From Sphaerotilus sulfidivorans (lineage in GTDB: Bacteria > Pseudomonadota > Gammaproteobacteria > Burkholderiales > Burkholderiaceae_C), in NCBI RefSeq assembly GCF_013426975.1, contig NZ_JACCPY010000017.1, forward strand, positions 17,704-81,703: 64,000 bases of DNA, in the 5' to 3' direction. Position numbers and translations under genes: made by a program. Of this stretch, positions 40,283-48,182 are shown piece by piece (within the stretch, counting starts at the first letter, position 1; each line of letters begins with the position of its first letter). The notes below the pieces were generated by a model. That model was not told the origin of the DNA and made no database searches. It saw only the letters and a list, made by a program, of their open reading frames with translations.

Positions 40283-40505
40283 GGGTGCGGACTCCGGGGA
40301 GGGGTGAGGGGTCGATGAGGGTCGATCCCGCACTTTAGGCCAGCGCCTCGGGGCCCGCACAGACACAGCCGGCCCGTCCGCGCGCGCACTGTGCTGGGGG
40401 CGGGGCCGGTACAGCGGGGGAGGGGGCAAGTGTGAAATTGTTCCGTAGATGGAAAAATCTGCGGTTGCTATGCTGGTTTGCTGTCGCAAAGACGGCGTGA
40501 ACGTC

Positions 40506-40524
40506 AAACCCTACTGTAGGGTTT
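40506..40524. promoter_or_regulatory. Near-perfect palindrome before the island's first gene
   Basis: AAACCCTAC and its exact reverse complement GTAGGGTTT flank one base, about 50 bases before the PIN-like start, with an extra T following. The dyad could be a terminator or attenuator, or a repressor operator. It lies at the edge of the A+T-richer DNA, which begins near 40430. Confidence 0.5.
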
Positions 40525-40574
40525 TAAGTCGCGGTTGTCACAGACGACCACAATCAAACCATAGACAATCCAAC

Positions 40575-41726
40575 ATGCCCAAAGAACCTCTATCTCCCGC
40601 ACGAGCCTGGGAAAAGGCTACATTTTTCTCGATTGACACTAATCTCATTCAGGCGGCAGGCTACAACTTCACCCAAGGTGCGCTGCACCAACTCCCAAAG
40701 CAGTTGCCAGAGTCAATCGGGCTTCAGTTGCCGGAGATCGTGGTCAGCGAGATAGTCAAGCATCGCATGAATTCAGTGCACAAGGCACACTCGCAGCTAA
40801 GAAACTCGGCTGATGAATTGAAACGTCTAACGGCAATCGATACTTTAATGGTGCGCGACTCTATAGACCAGTTGAACACGATCGAGGTGGCAACCCAGCG
40901 ATTCACCGAAGAAGTTCACGACTATGCGTTGCAGTGCCGAGGGGCAGTCTTACCCACGGCGGGTGCAGATGCAGCAGCAAGTCTGTTCGCCGACTACTTT
41001 GCTGAGAGACCTCCATTCGGGCTGAGTCAGAAGAAGAAGTGCGAGTTCCCCGACGCAATGTGCCTATGGCTTCTCGAGCAGTACGCCAAGGAAAACGACA
41101 CTATCGGCATCATCGCCTCGGACGACAAGGGATGGAAGCAGTACGCTGAAAGATCGGATAGGCTGTACTGCGTAGAATCCATCGATGAGTTAGCCCGTCT
41201 GTTCGCTGCAACCAACGAGCACGCGAAAGCAATCAAAGAAAAGATCGCTGCCGCGATAGCAGACGCTGGATCACCGCTGGGCTCCGCTCTCATCGAGAAA
41301 ATCAATCGACACGTCGCCAACTCACAGTGGGATACCTCGGATATCTACACCAGTTCGTCGTACCGGGTCGAATCAGAATTTTATGACGCAGACGTTGCCG
41401 CGTACAGCATCGAGGGGGATGTCAATGTTTGGTCCGTGAAGGGCGAACCCACCACTTGGGTTGTCGAGCTAAAAGTTTCTATTACTGTAGACGTCCACAT
41501 TTCTGTGGAGTTCTTTGCGTGGGATTGGATCGACAAGGAAGAGTTGAGCCTCGGATCACAAAGCTTCACCACTCAAAATGGCGTCGACGTTGACGTCTAC
41601 CTGACCTGTTCGGATGTGTACTTAGAGACACCGCTGCGCGATTGGATTACTGAAATCGAGATTGCTGATGGCAACTACTCTATCGAAAGATTTGAGGTTG
41701 AAATTGACTATGGTGACTCGGAATAA
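40575..41726 (+). CDS. PIN-like (DUF4935-type) nuclease-domain protein
   Basis: This 383-residue protein has the acidic motif set of PIN-like ribonucleases in its first 210 residues: FSIDTNLIQ (Asp21), VSEIVKHRM (Glu59), EFPDAMCLWLLEQY (Asp160) and IIASDDKGWKQY (Asp183/184). This arrangement fits DUF4935. The C-terminal 130 residues look beta-rich (VNVWSVKGEPTTWVVELKVSITVDV) and match nothing I recognise; they may bind a partner or nucleic acid. It is followed by an inverted-repeat spacer and a BRCT gene on the same strand. Codon use is visibly A+T-richer than in gabD or nirB, a sign of transfer. ATG 40575 has no clear ribosome site. Confidence 0.78.
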   Translation: MPKEPLSPARAWEKATFFSIDTNLIQAAGYNFTQGALHQLPKQLPESIGLQLPEIVVSEIVKHRMNSVHKAHSQLRNSADELKRLTAIDTLMVRDSIDQLNTIEVATQRFTEEVHDYALQCRGAVLPTAGADAAASLFADYFAERPPFGLSQKKKCEFPDAMCLWLLEQYAKENDTIGIIASDDKGWKQYAERSDRLYCVESIDELARLFAATNEHAKAIKEKIAAAIADAGSPLGSALIEKINRHVANSQWDTSDIYTSSSYRVESEFYDADVAAYSIEGDVNVWSVKGEPTTWVVELKVSITVDVHISVEFFAWDWIDKEELSLGSQSFTTQNGVDVDVYLTCSDVYLETPLRDWITEIEIADGNYSIERFEVEIDYGDSE

Positions 41727-41750
41727 TGGTCGGTTGGAGGTGCACGGTTT

Positions 41751-41869
41751 TGTTGCATAAACCTGTATTCTTTCCGGAACTCTACTCTAGCGCAACAATC
41801 TTGCACTATATGCTAAGCATTTTTTTCTTCATCTGGGCCTTCTCAGCAAGAAAATTTGTTTATGCAACA
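41751..41869. repeat. 12-bp inverted repeat bounding an AT-rich spacer (possible MITE)
   Basis: TGTTGCATAAAC at 41751-41762 is matched exactly by its reverse complement at 41858-41869, with 95 bases between. The sequence resembles terminal repeats of some insertion sequences, so this could be a small non-autonomous element or solo remnant. No transposase is present, and I saw no clear target duplication. A 61-codon frame covering this region is probably not a gene. Confidence 0.45.
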
Positions 41870-41903
41870 GGGTCCTTTCATTCGATAGACCTTTTTATAT
41901 ACC

Positions 41904-42530
41904 ATGAGTAACTTATTTGTTCGCCAAGGCGTAGCATTTAAAAACGATCTGAATCGATCGCTTGGTGCGCTCGTCGGAATAGCCCAGGGGCTCGTTTGCG
42001 ATGCACATCTAAATGACAGTGAGATAACTTTTCTTAATAGTTGGTTGAACGAAAACGAAAATATATCAATGTCGTGGCCAGGTGACGTTGTTCACGCACG
42101 AGTAAAAAATGTTCTTGCGGATGGTGTAGTGAGCGATGACGAAAGAAAGTACTTGCTGGAGACTTTGCAAAAATTGATCGGTGGTACGCTTGAAGAATTA
42201 CAACAGACAACACACGTCTCTGAGTTGATGTTGGATGATGTTCCCTCAGTAAATTTTTCTGGGCATACATTCTGCTTAACAGGTGAATTTGTATTCGCGC
42301 CGCGGTCGCTCTGCGCAGAAGCCATTGAGCGTCGCGGTGGCAAGGTGGCAACGGCAGTGAGCAAAAAGTTAAATTACCTTGTGGTTGGCGGACTTGGCAG
42401 CCCCGAATGGAAGCACGGCAGCTTCGGGACGAAAGTCGAAAAGGCAATGGCCTTAAAGCGCGCGGGCGCGTCTTTGCTCGTCGTTCACGAAGATCGCTGG
42501 GCAAACTCGTTGTCTTCCAATCCTGCGTGA
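41904..42530 (+). CDS. BRCT domain protein with TerB-like N-terminus
   Basis: This 208-residue protein ends in a ligase-type BRCT domain at about 113-205: FSGHTFCLTGEFVFAPRSLC, IERRGGKVATAVSKKLNYLVVGG and the later KVEKAMALKRAGASLLVV. The N-terminal half (GALVGIAQGLVCDAHLNDSEITFLNSWL) is helical with acidic, tellurite-resistance TerB-like features; that resemblance is by eye. BRCT proteins usually recognise phosphopeptides or DNA ends, so it might recruit the neighbouring nuclease. The ATG at 41904 starts in AT-rich sequence. It runs 7 bases ahead of the next gene in the same direction. It is not a DNA ligase: the catalytic domain is missing. Confidence 0.82.
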   Translation: MSNLFVRQGVAFKNDLNRSLGALVGIAQGLVCDAHLNDSEITFLNSWLNENENISMSWPGDVVHARVKNVLADGVVSDDERKYLLETLQKLIGGTLEELQQTTHVSELMLDDVPSVNFSGHTFCLTGEFVFAPRSLCAEAIERRGGKVATAVSKKLNYLVVGGLGSPEWKHGSFGTKVEKAMALKRAGASLLVVHEDRWANSLSSNPA

Positions 42531-42537
42531 CTACACC

Positions 42538-42906
42538 ATGCGAATCAAAATAGTCGAAGTGGACCCCACTCACGCGTCTCTGACCTGGCAGGAAAGATGG
42601 GAAGGTCCTGATGGCGGCCTAATTTCGTGCTGGCAACGTGGGCGAGAGAAGGCCTGCGAAGATCCCAGTCTTGCCGCAGCGGCGATCAATGGAGAATTGA
42701 TTGTCCTCCCTTGGAAGGGTGGTATCGAGCGCGCTACAAAGCAAGCGCAGAAATACGGATCACTGCTTTACTTGGCAATGTGGCAAGGGTTGCGTGGTGA
42801 CCCGCTTGATATCGATGCTGAACATGAGGTAACACTCACTTGCTCCCGCACGGGAATGAAGGTTACCTATACGCCCGAATTAGCGAAATATTCTCAACAA
42901 ATGTGA
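42538..42906 (+). CDS. Small protein of unknown function in the accessory island
   Basis: This 122-residue protein starts MRIKIVEVDPTHASLTWQERW, seven bases after the BRCT stop, so it is probably co-transcribed with it. It seems to be a mixed alpha/beta domain without signal peptide or membrane helix. Visible features are KGGIERATKQAQKYGSLLYLAMW in the middle and a C-terminal LTCSRTGMKVTYTPELAKY. I do not recognise the family. Base composition is intermediate, like the island rather than like the flanking housekeeping genes. Confidence 0.65.
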   Translation: MRIKIVEVDPTHASLTWQERWEGPDGGLISCWQRGREKACEDPSLAAAAINGELIVLPWKGGIERATKQAQKYGSLLYLAMWQGLRGDPLDIDAEHEVTLTCSRTGMKVTYTPELAKYSQQM

Positions 42907-43353
42907 TTTCCGTCAAAAAGCTCAGCACGAAAGAAGTCTAACAATTCGCTCAATCGGACCCTGCTCAGCGATTCAGAATTTGACCTGTCATTTCATTATT
43001 CTGGGCTGGCCCGCTCAAAATAAAAAAGACATCCTCACAAAGCCAAAAAACCTCTTCGGGCGAGTTTTTCTGAAACCCGCCTGATTAGTGTCCAAGCGAT
43101 CCAGTCAATGCACACGAAACCAGCGACTGACAGGGAGAACAAGGTGCGGACTGCAAAACTACAACCGGTCTTTGCTGCTGCTGTCTGTGCCGCTGACCCT
43201 GATGAAATACATGCGCGGGTGATGGTTGGCCAGATCGATCCCGAGAAACTGATGCAATCCTCTGCGCAGCGCATGGGCCTGTCATTCGTTGGAGAAAAAG
43301 TTCCGACAAGATGATGCCTTCAATTTTGAATTAATTTCTTACTCTAAATAAAA
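42907..43353. other. Intergenic region with weak candidates
   Basis: This 447-base stretch separates the BRCT pair from the HEPN gene. A terminator-like sequence lies at 43046-43068: an A-run, CTC, a TTCGGGC loop, GAG and a T-run. A possible 56-codon frame from GTG 43144 (after GGGAG) to 43314 reads VRTAKLQPVFAAAVCAADPDEIH and ends GEKVPTR; it may be a small gene or a gene remnant. I would not annotate it with confidence. Confidence 0.35.
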
Positions 43354-44010
43354 ATGATAAAAGTAGATGTTGCAATTAAAAATTTCAATACAGCCTTTAG
43401 CAGCGCAATTAACCTTTTGTCTGCCGTTTACCCTTATGTTGATTATTCGTGCGATGGATTTTCGGTAAATCCATTGCATCCTAATCAAGCGCATCAAATT
43501 GTTGGGCTTTCTTTTTTAAAAATTGTCGCGGCGTGGGAAGATTTTTTAGAAGAGTCATTTGTGCGGTATTTGTGTGGGGCAAAAACATCTAATGGATATG
43601 CTCCAAAACTAAACATCACTGGGTGCAAAAATATCCAAACAGCGTACAATTTATTAAACGGATCCAGTGACTTTAAAATAGGCAGAGATTATCTGTCGTG
43701 GAGTAATTTAAAACATTTGGAAAATCGTGCCGCATTGTTCTTTGTTGACGGTAAACCATATTCTGAGTTGGTGGATCATAATAAAAATTTAATCCGAGAG
43801 GCAACTTTAATAAGAAATAGAGTTGCTCACTCGTCGGAAAAATGTGTTCAGGATTTTAATCGCTTGGCGAAAGCGAAAAAGTCAATCGCCAAACTCCCGC
43901 CGGGTTTCACTGTTGGTCGGTTTCTTATGGAGCCAACCCCCAAAAAACCACGCAGAATAGAAGAGTATTGTGATGCATTTGTTGAATCAACAGAACAAAT
44001 TATAAAATAG
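43354..44010 (+). CDS. HEPN-domain protein (putative ribonuclease)
   Basis: This 218-residue protein is the most A+T-rich gene in the window. It is helical and has the HEPN signature: an acidic helix (IVAAWEDFLEESFVRYL, about residues 57-73) and a downstream R-X4-H motif at Arg154-His159 in LIREATLIRNRVAHSSEK. The layout matches the MAE_28990 / RiboL-PSP-HEPN group. Known members of these families act as metal-independent RNases in toxin-antitoxin, abortive infection and other conflict systems. No nucleotidyltransferase antitoxin lies beside it. There is no Shine-Dalgarno before the ATG at 43354. Family assignment rests on motif pattern. Confidence 0.72.
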   Translation: MIKVDVAIKNFNTAFSSAINLLSAVYPYVDYSCDGFSVNPLHPNQAHQIVGLSFLKIVAAWEDFLEESFVRYLCGAKTSNGYAPKLNITGCKNIQTAYNLLNGSSDFKIGRDYLSWSNLKHLENRAALFFVDGKPYSELVDHNKNLIREATLIRNRVAHSSEKCVQDFNRLAKAKKSIAKLPPGFTVGRFLMEPTPKKPRRIEEYCDAFVESTEQIIK

Positions 44011-44077
44011 TTGGAGTGTGCAGAATTCAAGCTCAGATAGATTTTGTTGCGGGGGCCTGGTAGGCTCAAGCGCGCAT

Positions 44078-44083
44078 TATAAT
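44078..44083 (+). promoter_or_regulatory. Candidate -10 box TATAAT
   Basis: A perfect TATAAT lies 115 bases upstream of the NYN-type gene. No good -35 box is seen at 17 bases; GCCTGG occupies that place. Confidence 0.35.
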
Positions 44084-44197
44084 ACCCGGGTGTCAATAAA
44101 CGTTCGAACTCAAACCTGAATTTCGCGCGATATTCTATCATTGCGCGTGGCGATGACCGAGTGCGGGCGTCAACGCCCACTGCATAGACCTTCACAA

Positions 44198-44767
44198 ATG
44201 ACCAGCAATTTCATACTTGTCGACTTCGAGAATGTGCAGCCAGGCATGCTGGCTTCGGTTGCGCAGGCCAAGTTTGGCGTCATCGTGTTCGTTGGTGCCA
44301 GCCAGACCAAAGTGCCATTCGAGATGGCTGCGGCGCTTCAACCAATGGGATCGGACGCGGCCTACGTCAAGATCTCAGGAAACGGCAAGAACGCCTTGGA
44401 CTTCCACATCGCGTTCTGGATCGGGCAGTTGTCGGCACGATATCCGTCTGCAGCATTCCACATCATTTCAAAAGACAACGGCTTCGACCCGCTCATCGCT
44501 CACCTCAAGGAGCGGGGAATTTCCGCCGCTCGCTGGCCCGGCATCTCGGAAATTCCGCAGTTGAAAGCCCCTGCGCCATCGAAAAAAGCGCCCAAGCCTT
44601 CGGCCGCGCCCGAGAGCGCCCCCGCCGCTCCAATTGCTCCAATTCCAAGCCAGCAACCCGCGCCCTCGAAGGTCGTCACATGCCCGACCTGCCGTCATTC
44701 GCTGACCGCTGCCGCCGACGCCATCGACTTCGTCTGTCCAGCCTGCAAAGGTGTGTTCAGGTACTGA
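44198..44767 (+). CDS. NYN/PIN-like nuclease with C-terminal zinc ribbon
   Basis: This 189-residue protein has an N-terminal NYN/PIN-like domain (FILVDFENVQ, Asp9; NALDFHIAFWIG, Asp68; and HIISKDNGFDPLI, Asp93/97) that places acidic residues as in metal-dependent RNases. A Pro/Ala/Lys-rich linker follows (about 124-158), then a zinc-ribbon motif CPTC...CPAC (Cys162, 165, 180 and 183). Related PIN/zinc-ribbon proteins are found across Burkholderiales. The start at 44198 is supported by homology; the 19 codons upstream in frame have no ribosome site. It has its own likely promoter and a strong terminator. Higher G+C than the HEPN gene suggests a different history. Confidence 0.8.
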   Translation: MTSNFILVDFENVQPGMLASVAQAKFGVIVFVGASQTKVPFEMAAALQPMGSDAAYVKISGNGKNALDFHIAFWIGQLSARYPSAAFHIISKDNGFDPLIAHLKERGISAARWPGISEIPQLKAPAPSKKAPKPSAAPESAPAAPIAPIPSQQPAPSKVVTCPTCRHSLTAAADAIDFVCPACKGVFRY

Positions 44768-44791
44768 CGACGACGCGATTTGCCCCATGAA

Positions 44792-44815
44792 AAAAGCCGG
44801 CTCCCGCCGGCTTTT
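44792..44815. terminator. Bidirectional Rho-independent terminator
   Basis: A perfect 8-bp GC-rich stem (AAGCCGGC / GCCGGCTT) with loop TCCC has A residues before and T residues after. It sits between the convergent NYN-type gene and nirD and serves both. Confidence 0.85.
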
Positions 44816-44836
44816 GAATTCACGGTCGCAGCCGAA

Positions 44837-45178
44837 TCAGCTCGCCAGCCTCACCAGCACGCGGCCGGCCTCGACCCGCGCCGCGTGCGCGCGCACCGAC
44901 AGCTCGGGCTGCTCCAGGCAGGCGCCGGTGCTCAGGTCGTAGTGCTGCTTGTACAGCGGCGAGGCCACGACGATCTGCTCGCCCAGGCTGCCGACCAGGC
45001 CGCGCGACAGCACGCTGGCGCCGGACTTCGGGTCGATGTTGTCGATGGCGAAGAAACGATCGGGGCCGACGCGGAAGACCGCGACATGGCGGCCCTCGAC
45101 CAGGGCGCACACGCCGGTGTTGGGCAGGATCTCGTCGACCGCGCAGACGGCGGTCCAGTTCAGGGTGTCAAGGCTCAT
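44837..45178 (-). CDS. nirD: Nitrite reductase (NADH) small subunit
   Basis: This 113-residue Rieske-fold protein matches NirD: WTAVCAVDEILPNTGVCALVEG near the start, then VAVFRVGPDRFFAIDNIDP and ASPLYKQHYDLSTGACLE. The Cys and His ligands of true Rieske proteins are mostly absent, as usual for NirD. It assists the large subunit in reducing nitrite to ammonium in the cytoplasm. It starts 15 bases after the nirB stop and shares its operon; transcription stops at the hairpin at 44792-44815. It has GGAAGCC upstream of the ATG. Confidence 0.95.
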   Translation of the reverse strand: MSLDTLNWTAVCAVDEILPNTGVCALVEGRHVAVFRVGPDRFFAIDNIDPKSGASVLSRGLVGSLGEQIVVASPLYKQHYDLSTGACLEQPELSVRAHAARVEAGRVLVRLAS

Positions 45179-45193
45179 CTCGGGCTTCCGGGC

Positions 45194-47743
45194 TCAGGCG
45201 GTGGTGCGGTCGGTGGCGTCGGCGGCCGTCAGGGCGGCGGTCTCGCGCTCCTCGGGGCGGGCCGGACGGATCTGGCCGCGCTCCTCGACGAAGACGATGC
45301 GCTCGTCGGCCTTGTCGCTGTTGACGAAGCTCCTGAAGCGCGCCCGCACCGCCGGCGTGGTCACCGCGGTCTTCCATTCGCACTGGTAGGTGTCGACCAC
45401 GCTCTGCATCTGCGCCTCCAGCTCGGCCGCCAGGCCCAGCCGGTCGTCGATCAGCACGCTCTTGAGGTAGTCCAGGCCGCCTTCCATGTTGTCGCGCCAG
45501 GTGCTGGTGCGCTGCAGGCGGTCGGCGGTGCGCACGTAGAACATCAGGAAGCGGTCGATCAGGCGGATCAGCTCGGCCTTGCTCAGGTCCGAGGCGATCA
45601 GCTCGGCGTGGCGGGGCTTCATGCCGCCGTTGCCGCACACATACAGGTTCCAGCCCTTGTCGGTGGCGATCACGCCCACGTCCTTGCCCTGGGCCTCGGC
45701 GCATTCCCGGGTGCAGCCCGAGACGCCGAACTTGATCTTGTGCGGCGCGCGCAGGCCCTTGTAGCGGTTCTCCAGCTCGACGGCCAGACCGACCGAATCG
45801 TCGACGCCATAGCGGCACCAGGTCGAGCCGACGCAGCTCTTCACCGTGCGCAGCGACTTGCCGTAGGCGTGGCCCGATTCGAACCCGGCGGCGATCAGCT
45901 CCTCCCAGATCAGCGGCAGCTGCTCCAGCCGCGCGCCGAACATGTCGACCCGCGCGCCGCCGGTCACCTTGGTGTAGAGGCCGTACTTCTTGGCCACCGT
46001 GCCGACCGCGATCAGGCCGTCGGGCGTGACCTCGCCGCCCGGCATGCGCGGCACCACCGAATAGGTGCCGTCCTTCTGGATGTTGCCGAGGAAGTAGTCG
46101 TTGGAATCCTGCAGCGCGGCCAGCTCGGGCTTCAGCACGAAGTCGTTCCAGACCGAGGCCAGCACGCTGGCGGCGGCCGGCTTGCAGATGTCGCAGCCCA
46201 GGCCCTTGCCGTGCTTCTCGAGCAGTTCCTCGAAGCTCCTGATCTGGCCGACGCGCACCAGGTGATACAGCTCCTGGCGCGAATAGGCGAAGTGCTCGCA
46301 GAGGTGGTTGTTGACCGCCATGCCGCGCTTGGCCATCTCCGACTTCATCACCTGCGTGACCAGCGGCACGCAGCCGCCGCAGGTGGCGCCGGCCTTGCAG
46401 CCGGCCTTCAGCAGCGCGATGGTGGTGGCGCCGTTGCCGACGGCCTCGCAGATCTGGCCCTTGGTGACGTTGTTGCACGAGCAGATCTGCGCCGAGTCCG
46501 GCAGCGCGTCCGGGCCCAGGCCCGGCTTTTCCTTGCCTTCGCCCGAGGGCAGGATCAGGAACTCGGGGTCGGCCGGCAGCGCGATGCCGTTGAGCGCCAT
46601 CTGCAGCAGCGTGCCGTATTCGGCCGCGTCGCCGATCAGCACCGCGCCCAGCAGCTGTTTGCCATCGGCGCTGACCACGATCTTCTTGTAGATCTGGCGG
46701 ATCTCGTCGGTGTAGCTGAAGGTCTTGCAGTGCGGTGTCCTGGCGTGCGCATCGCCGATCGAGGCCACGTCCACGCCCATCAGCTTGAGCTTGGTGCTCA
46801 TGTCGGCGCCGGTGAAGGCGGCCGAGGCATCGCCGGCGATCTGCCTGGCCACCACGCGGGCCATGTCGTAGCCGGGCGCGACCAGGCCGAAGGTCTGGTC
46901 GTTCCAGGCGGCGCATTCGCCGATCGCGTAGACCGCGGGGTCGGCGGTGCGGCACTGGCTGTCGATGGCGACGCCGCCGCGTGCGCCCACCGGCAGCAGG
47001 CTCTGGCGCGCCAGCTCGTCGCGCGGGCGGATGCCGGCGGAGAACACGATCATGTCGGTCTCCAGCCAGGTGCCGTCGGCGAAGACCATGCGGTGGCGCG
47101 CGGTGGCGCCGTCGACGATCTCGACGGTGTTGCGCCCGGTGTGCACCTGCACGCCGAGTTCCTCGATCTTGGTGCGCAGCACCCGGCCGCCGGCCTCGTC
47201 GACCTGCACCGCCATCAGCCGCGGCGCGAACTCGACCACATGCGTCTGCAGCCCCAGGTCGCGCAGCGCCTTGGCGCATTCCAGCCCCAGCAGGCCGCCG
47301 CCGACCACCACGCCGCTCTTCGAGCGCGCGCCGCAGGCCTTCATGCCTTCCAGATCCTCGATCGTGCGGTAGACGAAGATGTCGGCGCGGTCGCGCCCCG
47401 GCACGCCCGGAACGAAGGGATAGGAGCCGGTGGCCAGCACCAGGCGGTCGTAGGGCAGCACCTCGCCGTCGGCGGTGGTGACGGTGTTGTCGCGGCGCTC
47501 GATCTTCACCGCCTGCGACTTCAGCCGCAGCGTGTAGCCGCTCTGCTCGAAGAAGCCGGGCGCCACCAGCGACAGGTCCTCGGCGCTCTTGCCGGAGAAG
47601 AACTCCGACAGGTGCACGCGGTCATAGGCGGCGCGCGGCTCCTCGCACAGCACCGTGACTTCGGCATCCTTCACACCGGCCTCGTGGAGGCTTTCCAGAA
47701 ACTTGTGGCCCACCATGCCGTGGCCGACGACGACGATCTTCAT
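45194..47743 (-). CDS. nirB: Assimilatory nitrite reductase (NADH) large subunit
   Basis: The 849-residue product follows NirB architecture. The FAD domain opens with KIVVVGHGMVGHKFLESL; the NADH-binding motif is VVVGGGLLGLECAKAL; the bacterioferritin-associated-type cluster is CSCNNVTKGQIC...CKAGATCGGC; and the siroheme/4Fe-4S cysteines lie in SCVGSTWCRYG and SGCTRECAEAQGKD. It reduces nitrite to ammonium with NADH. GGAGACC precedes the ATG. nirD follows by 15 bases. No nitrate transporter or siroheme methyltransferase gene is beside it. The leader upstream has stem-loops suggestive of ANTAR-type antitermination. Confidence 0.97.
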   Translation of the reverse strand: MKIVVVGHGMVGHKFLESLHEAGVKDAEVTVLCEEPRAAYDRVHLSEFFSGKSAEDLSLVAPGFFEQSGYTLRLKSQAVKIERRDNTVTTADGEVLPYDRLVLATGSYPFVPGVPGRDRADIFVYRTIEDLEGMKACGARSKSGVVVGGGLLGLECAKALRDLGLQTHVVEFAPRLMAVQVDEAGGRVLRTKIEELGVQVHTGRNTVEIVDGATARHRMVFADGTWLETDMIVFSAGIRPRDELARQSLLPVGARGGVAIDSQCRTADPAVYAIGECAAWNDQTFGLVAPGYDMARVVARQIAGDASAAFTGADMSTKLKLMGVDVASIGDAHARTPHCKTFSYTDEIRQIYKKIVVSADGKQLLGAVLIGDAAEYGTLLQMALNGIALPADPEFLILPSGEGKEKPGLGPDALPDSAQICSCNNVTKGQICEAVGNGATTIALLKAGCKAGATCGGCVPLVTQVMKSEMAKRGMAVNNHLCEHFAYSRQELYHLVRVGQIRSFEELLEKHGKGLGCDICKPAAASVLASVWNDFVLKPELAALQDSNDYFLGNIQKDGTYSVVPRMPGGEVTPDGLIAVGTVAKKYGLYTKVTGGARVDMFGARLEQLPLIWEELIAAGFESGHAYGKSLRTVKSCVGSTWCRYGVDDSVGLAVELENRYKGLRAPHKIKFGVSGCTRECAEAQGKDVGVIATDKGWNLYVCGNGGMKPRHAELIASDLSKAELIRLIDRFLMFYVRTADRLQRTSTWRDNMEGGLDYLKSVLIDDRLGLAAELEAQMQSVVDTYQCEWKTAVTTPAVRARFRSFVNSDKADERIVFVEERGQIRPARPEERETAALTAADATDRTTA

Positions 47744-48182
47744 GCGGTCTCCGTGATGACGGACCGGAAGAACCCGGCCGTCGAAGGTTCCGTCCGGGAG
47801 GCCGGCTCGGCTCGAGGGACGAGCGCAGGCGCACCGGGAAACGGAGAGAGAGGGAAAGAAAGGGAAGAAGGCGCGGACGACGGGGCAGCGATCGATGAAC
47901 GATCAGGCCCGGTCCGTGCGGCGCGTGCGCGCCCTGCCGTCGTTGGCAGAGGCTGGGGGTAGCGGATGCCGGAGCTACCTTGCTTGCGTCAAACGGTGAC
48001 AAGCAGGATGCGTGCCTGTCTGCATGGCTCGTGTTCAGGCCGGAAACACGTCTGGTGAACCCCGGAATGCACTATTGCAGTGCATCTGCGCCGCTTGAAT
48101 CGGGCGTCGCCTGCGATGCGTGCGCCACGATGGGGACAGGTCAAGGCATGAATGCCGGATGGGCGGCGGTGTCAGCGCCTCA
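47744..48182. other. nirB upstream region
   Basis: This roughly 440-base stretch lies between nirB (minus strand, start 47743) and the convergent-facing stop of a secreted-protein gene at 48183. It holds the nirB promoter and a long structured leader, including a candidate ANTAR hexaloop at 47934-47949, a hairpin at 47958-47979 and a GC hairpin at 47920-47933. I see no gene. Confidence 0.55.
47934..47979 (-). promoter_or_regulatory. Candidate ANTAR-type antitermination leader of nirBD
   Basis: On the minus strand, transcribed toward nirB, there is a hairpin GGTAGC/GCTACC (47958-47979) and then a 5-bp stem CTGCC/GGCAG with hexaloop AACGAC (47934-47949). A at loop position 1 and G at position 4 match the ANTAR RNA consensus. 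The first hairpin has a 10-base loop, so the usual tandem of two hexaloops is not complete. A strong GC hairpin at 47920-47933 follows but lacks a U-tract. The idea is suggestive only. Confidence 0.35.

Noticed and set aside
41746..41875. Inverted repeat as an IS6/IS26-type end
   Set aside because: The arms share only TGTTGC with IS26 ends and differ outside the 12-bp core; no transposase is present.
41726..41911. A 61-codon plus-strand frame
   Set aside because: It spans the inverted repeat, has no ribosome site and overlaps the next gene's start; it is more likely spacer sequence.
43085..43309. A 74-codon minus-strand frame
   Set aside because: No ribosome site and a biased composition; the plus-strand frame over the same bases is equally weak, so neither was called.
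47920..47933. GC hairpin as a conventional terminator before nirB
   Set aside because: It has no T-tract; kept only as part of a possible leader structure.
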